Below, piece after piece: positions 5,972-9,404 of a stretch of 9,404 bases of DNA (positions within the stretch are counted from its first letter, which is position 1; the number at the start of each line of letters is the position of its first letter). A program made the position numbers and the translations under genes. A model generated the notes under the pieces. The model was not told the origin of the DNA. It searched no databases and saw only the letters and a list, made by a program, of their open reading frames with translations. The stretch spans positions 1 through 9,404 of the forward strand of contig CAZTJA010000115.1 in the NCBI GenBank assembly GCA_964613745.1, given 5' to 3'. Origin of the DNA: CAZTJA01 sp964613745 (GTDB taxonomy: Bacteria > Desulfobacterota > Desulfomonilia > Desulfomonilales > Desulfomonilaceae).

Positions 5972-6736
5972 TCAGCGCCATCTCTTCTTTCGCTTGTAAC
6001 GCTGATATCCCTTGACTGAGGTCTCCGTTTGCATTCCTAAATAAAATTCCTGAACATCTTCGTTTTGCATCAATTTTTCCGGCGAGCCCTCAAGAACTAT
6101 TCTTCCGGTTTCCATAATGAATGCGTGATCGGCAATGCTCAAGGCCTTTCTCGCGTTTTGTTCCACAAGTAGAATAGTGGTTCCTTCGGTATTAATTTGT
6201 TTTATTACGCTGAACATTTCGGTAACGAGCAAAGGGGAAAGACCCAGCGATGGTTCATCGAGAATCATGAGAGCGGGCCGAGACATTAGAGCCCGACCGA
6301 TTGCCAGCATCTGCTGTTCACCGCCTGAAAGGGTACCCGCCAACTGTTTGAGGCGATCCCTGATGATAGGAAAGTACCCGAATACTCTCTCCAGATCATC
6401 TTTTACTCCGGAGTCCTTACGAGTGTAAGCTCCCATTTTTAGGTTTTCCCCAACGGTGAGTTCCGGAAACACCTCACGGCCTTCGGGAACATACGAGATC
6501 CCGAGTTGGACAATGTGTTCCGTCTCCATTCCATTAAGTAATTTGCCTTTGAACAGAAGGGTGCCTTTTTCCGGTTGATCATCTAAATAACCCATCACCG
6601 TTTTTAATACGGTGCTCTTGCCGGCACCATTGGCACCCAAAATTGTGCTTATACAGCCTTCCTGAACATTGAGGGACAACCCTCGGACCACCATTATCTT
6701 GCCGTAGTAGATTTCGATATTGCGAATTTCGAGCAT
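5972..6736 (-). CDS. livF: Branched-chain-type ABC transporter, ATP-binding protein LivF
   Basis: 254 residues from ATG 6736, where the family's usual N-terminus (MLEIRNIEIYYGK) begins. Walker A GANGAGKST (34-42), YVPEGR in place of the Q-loop (83-87), signature LSGGEQQ (136-142), Walker B ALMILDEP (155-162) and LivF-typical VEQN (191-194) in place of the usual switch histidine. It pairs with LivG as the motor of the importer on the cytoplasmic side. The frame is open upstream to a TTG at 6811 that overlaps the livG stop (TTGA), giving 25 extra residues unlike the family; the shorter form is preferred, although neither start has a strong Shine-Dalgarno. The C-terminus has an unusual basic tail (KGYQRYKRKKRWR). 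The ligase gene follows after 36 bp. Confidence 0.9.
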   Translation of the reverse strand: MLEIRNIEIYYGKIMVVRGLSLNVQEGCISTILGANGAGKSTVLKTVMGYLDDQPEKGTLLFKGKLLNGMETEHIVQLGISYVPEGREVFPELTVGENLKMGAYTRKDSGVKDDLERVFGYFPIIRDRLKQLAGTLSGGEQQMLAIGRALMSRPALMILDEPSLGLSPLLVTEMFSVIKQINTEGTTILLVEQNARKALSIADHAFIMETGRIVLEGSPEKLMQNEDVQEFYLGMQTETSVKGYQRYKRKKRWR

Positions 6737-6807
6737 AGACTTATGTTTGTCCTGATTTAGTGGTTCAACATAGTCCCTCGTGGGACAGTATGAGGGTTGT
6801 GGCGAGG

Positions 6808-7578
6808 TCAATCTTCGCCAAGGTATGCTTCCAAGACCTGCGGATGTCTTCGAACTTCATCAGGTAGTCCCTGGACCAGCTTGACGCCAAAATTTATCGC
6901 TAACACTTCGTCCGATATGTCCATGACCAGATTCATGTCATGTTCGATCATCATGATGGTAACTTTGAAGTCGTCACGAATATCTTTGATCCAGAACATC
7001 ATGTCCCGTTTTTCTTCCTGATTCATTCCTGCCGTAGGCTCGTCCAAAAGCAACAGAGTCGGTTCCATGGCCAAAGCTCTTCCCAACTCCACCAGCTTTC
7101 TTGTCCCGTAAGGTAGGGCCGACACCGGTACGTTTCGAGCCGATTCTATTTCCAGAAACTCAATGATTTGCTCTACTCGTTCACGGTGAAGACATTCCTC
7201 TTTCCCGGCGGGAAGCTGTTTGAACAAACACGATGCTCCACCAAGTACTCCCGTCTTCATGTGTATGTGACGTCCGAGCAGAAGATTGTCCATTGTGGAA
7301 AGATGCGAAAAGAGTTCGATGTTCTGAAACGTCCTCGCTATTCCGAGGCGAGCGGCATGGTACGGTTTCGTTCCTGTGATATCGTTATTTTCAAAAACAA
7401 CGGTGCCTTTGTTCGGTCTGTATATCCCGGTAATACAGTTGTAAATGGTTGTCTTACCGGCTCCGTTAGGTCCGATAATCGAGAAAATGGATCCTTTTTC
7501 GACGTTAAATGATATTCCGCTTAACGCGGCCAAACCGCCGAAAGATATCCACAAGTCTTTAATGGAGAGTATCGCCAT
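6808..7578 (-). CDS. livG: Branched-chain-type ABC transporter, ATP-binding protein LivG
   Basis: 256 residues from ATG 7578 (MAILSIKDLWISFGG). An in-frame TTG at 7590 would add four residues and is less likely. Walker A GPNGAGKTT (36-44), Q-loop Gln85 in ARTFQN, the LivG-type signature LPYGTRKLVELGRAL (155-169), Walker B TLLLLDEP (174-181), and switch histidine in IEHDMN (H213). The C-terminus ends in EAYLGED as LivG proteins do. It partners LivF and couples to the LivH/LivM channel. The gene stands 56 bp after the substrate-binding protein gene, with a strong inverted repeat in that gap. Its stop lies 71 bp before the preferred livF start. Confidence 0.92.
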   Translation of the reverse strand: MAILSIKDLWISFGGLAALSGISFNVEKGSIFSIIGPNGAGKTTIYNCITGIYRPNKGTVVFENNDITGTKPYHAARLGIARTFQNIELFSHLSTMDNLLLGRHIHMKTGVLGGASCLFKQLPAGKEECLHRERVEQIIEFLEIESARNVPVSALPYGTRKLVELGRALAMEPTLLLLDEPTAGMNQEEKRDMMFWIKDIRDDFKVTIMMIEHDMNLVMDISDEVLAINFGVKLVQGLPDEVRRHPQVLEAYLGED

Positions 7579-7597
7579 GAAGTCTTGCAACCTGTTT

Positions 7598-7627
7598 GGG
7601 TTCCGATCTAAATCAAAATCGGAACCC
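7598..7627. repeat. Perfect 10-bp inverted repeat between the binding-protein gene and livG
   Basis: GGGTTCCGAT (7598-7607) and ATCGGAACCC (7618-7627), loop of 10 nt. In the minus-strand mRNA it forms a stable hairpin 7 nt after the binding-protein stop, and no T run follows (AAACAGG). It is therefore better read as a 3'-end stabiliser or processing/partial-attenuation element that leaves more binding-protein mRNA than ATPase mRNA, a known arrangement in binding-protein transporter operons, than as a full terminator. Confidence 0.6.
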
Positions 7628-7634
7628 GGAATCG

Positions 7635-8819
7635 CTATTTTTCTTTAAAAGTGAGCCAATCGGAAATTTTCACCGCCGTGCCGTCCGGACCGCATTTAGA
7701 CAAGAAAACCGATTTCATGCCCTGATGATCTTCCGGGCTGAACGTACAGTCATGGCCGATCCAGTCGTTCCAGTTTTTGATTGATTCCATCGCTTTTACA
7801 AAAGTCTCAGGATTCAAGTCTTTTCCTGCCCGACGAAGCCCTTCCACCAACGGTTCGGCGAACACAAAACCTGCTAGGAAAAAAATCCCCGTATTCTGCT
7901 CATTCGGGGCATACTTCTTTTGAGCATCCAGATACTTTTTCACTAAAGGACTCTCGGTATTGAGGAAATTGGCAAAGATGACCCCTTCCCAGAGACCCTT
8001 CGTAAGTTTGTGCATCAGAGGGGCATCGGAAAGTGTGGAACAAGCGATCCATTGGGGTTGAAATCCAGCAGCCTTCGCCTGACCGACAATTGTCGCTGCG
8101 TGTTTCGGGAGCACCCAAAGAATAACTCCGTCTGCTCCGCTCTCTTTTAATTTCAAGGCATGGGATTTCAGATCCGTGTCGGTGACTTCCACAGGAACTT
8201 CCGCAGCGAGCTTGATCCCATGCTTATCAAGGTAATTCTTGGCTCCAATGAGGCCTTCTTTTCCATAGTCGTCATTCTGATAAAAAAAGGCTATTTTCTT
8301 CAGGTTCATTTTTTCCGTTGCATACTGGGCAAGCAAAAAAGCCTCATCTTTATACCTTGGATATAAGGCAAACAAGTACTTCTGTAGCGGTTCCGTCCAG
8401 TTGACCGACCCGGTAGCAGGTCCGACCCACGGTACTTTATTTTCCATAAGATAGTCGCGCACCGCCATACCCGTTGAGGTCCCTACCCCGACGGCCACTG
8501 CAAAGACACCGATTTCTTCGACGAATTCCTTGCCGATGGCCTTTGTTTTAGCAGGTTGGTAGCCGTCATCCCGCAGCACGTATTTGATTTTCCGGCCCGC
8601 GATACCGCCTTCTTCGTTAATTAGATCAAAGTAGACTCCGGTGCCGCGTGCTACGGCACCCCATAGGGCTGCAGGGCCGGTCTGAGGACCCCACTGGCCT
8701 ATGATCACTTCAGTATCGGTGACACCTCTAACCTTGTCCGCCCCGATCGAAAACGGGGAGAACGAAAAACAAAAAACCACGATCCAGAACAGTGCAAACG
8801 CCGTTCGCATTTTCGACAT
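7635..8819 (-). CDS. Periplasmic substrate-binding protein of a branched-chain-type ABC transporter (LivK-like, Peripla_BP_6)
   Basis: 394 residues. Signal peptide with a hydrophobic core at about 7-24 and a likely cleavage site after SIGA (27). The mature protein begins DKVRGVTDTEVIIGQWGPQTG, typical of Leu/Ile/Val-family binding proteins. Further hallmarks are INEEGGIAGRKIKYVLRDDGYQP (68-89), GPATGS (133-138), KKIAFFYQNDDYGKEG (174-189), ADGVILW (229-235) and AGFQPQW (251-257). It captures the solute in the periplasm and hands it to the LivH/LivM channel. The family takes amino acids, amides, and also aromatic or aliphatic acids; the ligase in the same gene run favours an acid here, as inference. 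ATG at 8819 has a strong Shine-Dalgarno. The gap to livH is 66 bp. Confidence 0.92.
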   Translation of the reverse strand: MSKMRTAFALFWIVVFCFSFSPFSIGADKVRGVTDTEVIIGQWGPQTGPAALWGAVARGTGVYFDLINEEGGIAGRKIKYVLRDDGYQPAKTKAIGKEFVEEIGVFAVAVGVGTSTGMAVRDYLMENKVPWVGPATGSVNWTEPLQKYLFALYPRYKDEAFLLAQYATEKMNLKKIAFFYQNDDYGKEGLIGAKNYLDKHGIKLAAEVPVEVTDTDLKSHALKLKESGADGVILWVLPKHAATIVGQAKAAGFQPQWIACSTLSDAPLMHKLTKGLWEGVIFANFLNTESPLVKKYLDAQKKYAPNEQNTGIFFLAGFVFAEPLVEGLRRAGKDLNPETFVKAMESIKNWNDWIGHDCTFSPEDHQGMKSVFLSKCGPDGTAVKISDWLTFKEK

Positions 8820-8824
8820 TGCTA

Positions 8825-8831
8825 CCTCCCT
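8825..8831 (-). promoter_or_regulatory. Strong Shine-Dalgarno of the substrate-binding protein gene
   Basis: AGGGAGG on the minus strand, 5 nt before the ATG at 8819. It is far stronger than the ribosome sites of livG, livF and the ligase, which fits the need for excess binding protein. It is also complementary over 7 nt to CCTCCCT in the C-rich loop at 2684-2690. Confidence 0.6.
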
Positions 8832-8839
8832 GAAATTTG

Positions 8840-8873
8840 AGTCGACTCGGTGTTTTTCATCAGCAGGTCGACT
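8840..8873. repeat. Inverted repeat in the livH / binding-protein gap
   Basis: AGTCGAC (8840-8846) and GTCGACT (8867-8873) are 7-bp arms separated by 20 nt, lying just before the binding-protein ribosome site. The core GTCGAC is itself palindromic, so it also counts as a direct repeat. It could be an operator or a weak mRNA hairpin; I see no promoter boxes within it. Confidence 0.3.
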
Positions 8874-8885
8874 ATGAAGCCACCG

Positions 8886-9404
8886 TCAAACCTTTCGTTC
8901 AAAATGTTTCACAAATAAACCTGACGGTTTAATGCAAAGAATGAGAACAATCACGGCAAAAGCAACGACCGACTTGAACTCCAGCGACACGTATCCACCA
9001 AAGAAATTCTCAAGAAGCCCGAGCATGTAACCACCCACCGCCGCGCCGGGTAGGCTTGTCATGCCGCCTAGCACGGCCCCTGCAAAACCTTTGAGCATAG
9101 GATCCATCATAAGATTGGGATCGAGGGTGGAAATAGGAGCTATCAACATACCTGCCACAGCTCCCGTTACGGAACTCAATGCCCAGGTAAATGTTAGAAT
9201 GCGACGAGTGGGAATTCCCATGGCTTTTGCAGCAAATGGATTCTGCTGGACAGCTTTCATGGCCGTTCCGAGTTTCGTAAATCTAAAAAACAAAAACAGT
9301 AAAGCCATTATTATTACGCTCGTGACAAAGGTCCAGAAGTTGATTTCCGTTATCATCACGGATCCAATTTTGATGCCGCTATACTCGGAAAATGGAACGG
9401 GAAA
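8886..9404 (-). CDS. livH: Branched-chain-type ABC transporter permease LivH, C-terminal part (5' end outside window)
   Basis: Open without a stop from the window edge to TGA at 8888-8886, 172 residues. The GTG/ATG at 9359-9354 are internal, because the frame continues upstream with LivH-like sequence (FPVPFSEYSGIKIGS). Family hallmarks: KAVQQNPFAAKAMGIP (the EAA-like loop contacting the ATPases), then LKGFAGAVLGGMTSLPGAAVGGYMLGLLE, and the terminal KPSGLF followed by a short basic tail. These fit LivH and not LivM. About four membrane segments are present. It forms half of the inner-membrane channel. LivM is not found between livH and livF, so if present it must be upstream or elsewhere. Confidence 0.9.
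   Translation of the reverse strand, partial: FPVPFSEYSGIKIGSVMITEINFWTFVTSVIIMALLFLFFRFTKLGTAMKAVQQNPFAAKAMGIPTRRILTFTWALSSVTGAVAGMLIAPISTLDPNLMMDPMLKGFAGAVLGGMTSLPGAAVGGYMLGLLENFFGGYVSLEFKSVVAFAVIVLILCIKPSGLFVKHFERKV

Noticed and set aside
9354..9359. GTG/ATG at 9359-9354 as the start of the permease gene
   Set aside because: The frame runs open to the window edge with LivH-like residues, and the protein from this point would lack half the membrane segments.

Overview
The window looks like chromosomal DNA from a Gram-negative anaerobe, most plausibly of the former Deltaproteobacteria (Syntrophobacterales/Desulfomonile-like). This rests on protein flavour and on the gene set (a branched-chain-type ABC transporter joined to a long-chain acyl-CoA ligase, an ECF sigma/anti-sigma pair, an exported L,D-transpeptidase), not on a marker gene, so the lineage is inference. 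I see no rRNA, tRNA, CRISPR array, insertion sequence or phage gene.

Layout. 1-434 (+): the C-terminal third of an Nramp-type divalent-metal transporter, cut by the window edge. 2387-431 (-): an ECF-type sigma factor (GTG start) followed, with a 41-bp overlap, by a membrane anti-sigma factor with two tandem zinc-finger motifs. The anti-sigma stop codon overlaps the Nramp stop tail-to-tail. 2388-3031: a 644-bp stretch empty of long genes but rich in signals on the + strand. It has a near-consensus sigma-70 promoter (TTGACT-17-TATAGT), five consecutive predicted stem-loops (one with a C-rich loop), and a 30-codon hydrophobic small ORF with a strong Shine-Dalgarno at 2874-2966. 3931-3032 (-): a secreted L,D-transpeptidase with its own TTGACA-17-TACAAT promoter. 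9404-4070 (-): a five-gene set in transcription order livH (5' end outside the window), periplasmic substrate-binding protein, livG, livF, and AMP-forming acyl-CoA ligase.

How the genes work together. The liv-type genes encode one importer: the binding protein captures a solute in the periplasm, LivH forms part of the channel, and LivG/LivF hydrolyse ATP. The co-directional ligase suggests that the imported solute is a carboxylic acid activated to its CoA thioester on entry. LivM, the usual second permease, is not in the window and may lie upstream of livH. The sigma/anti-sigma pair looks like an envelope-signal switch. Its regulon cannot be read here, although the L,D-transpeptidase is an envelope enzyme nearby.

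The most interesting part is the 2588-2966 unit: a strong promoter, a leader of about 240 nt with serial hairpins, a C-rich loop complementary to the downstream Shine-Dalgarno, and a tiny membrane peptide. It could be a regulated small-protein mRNA, a type I toxin-like gene, or an sRNA. The G8 tract inside the sigma gene is a second point worth checking.
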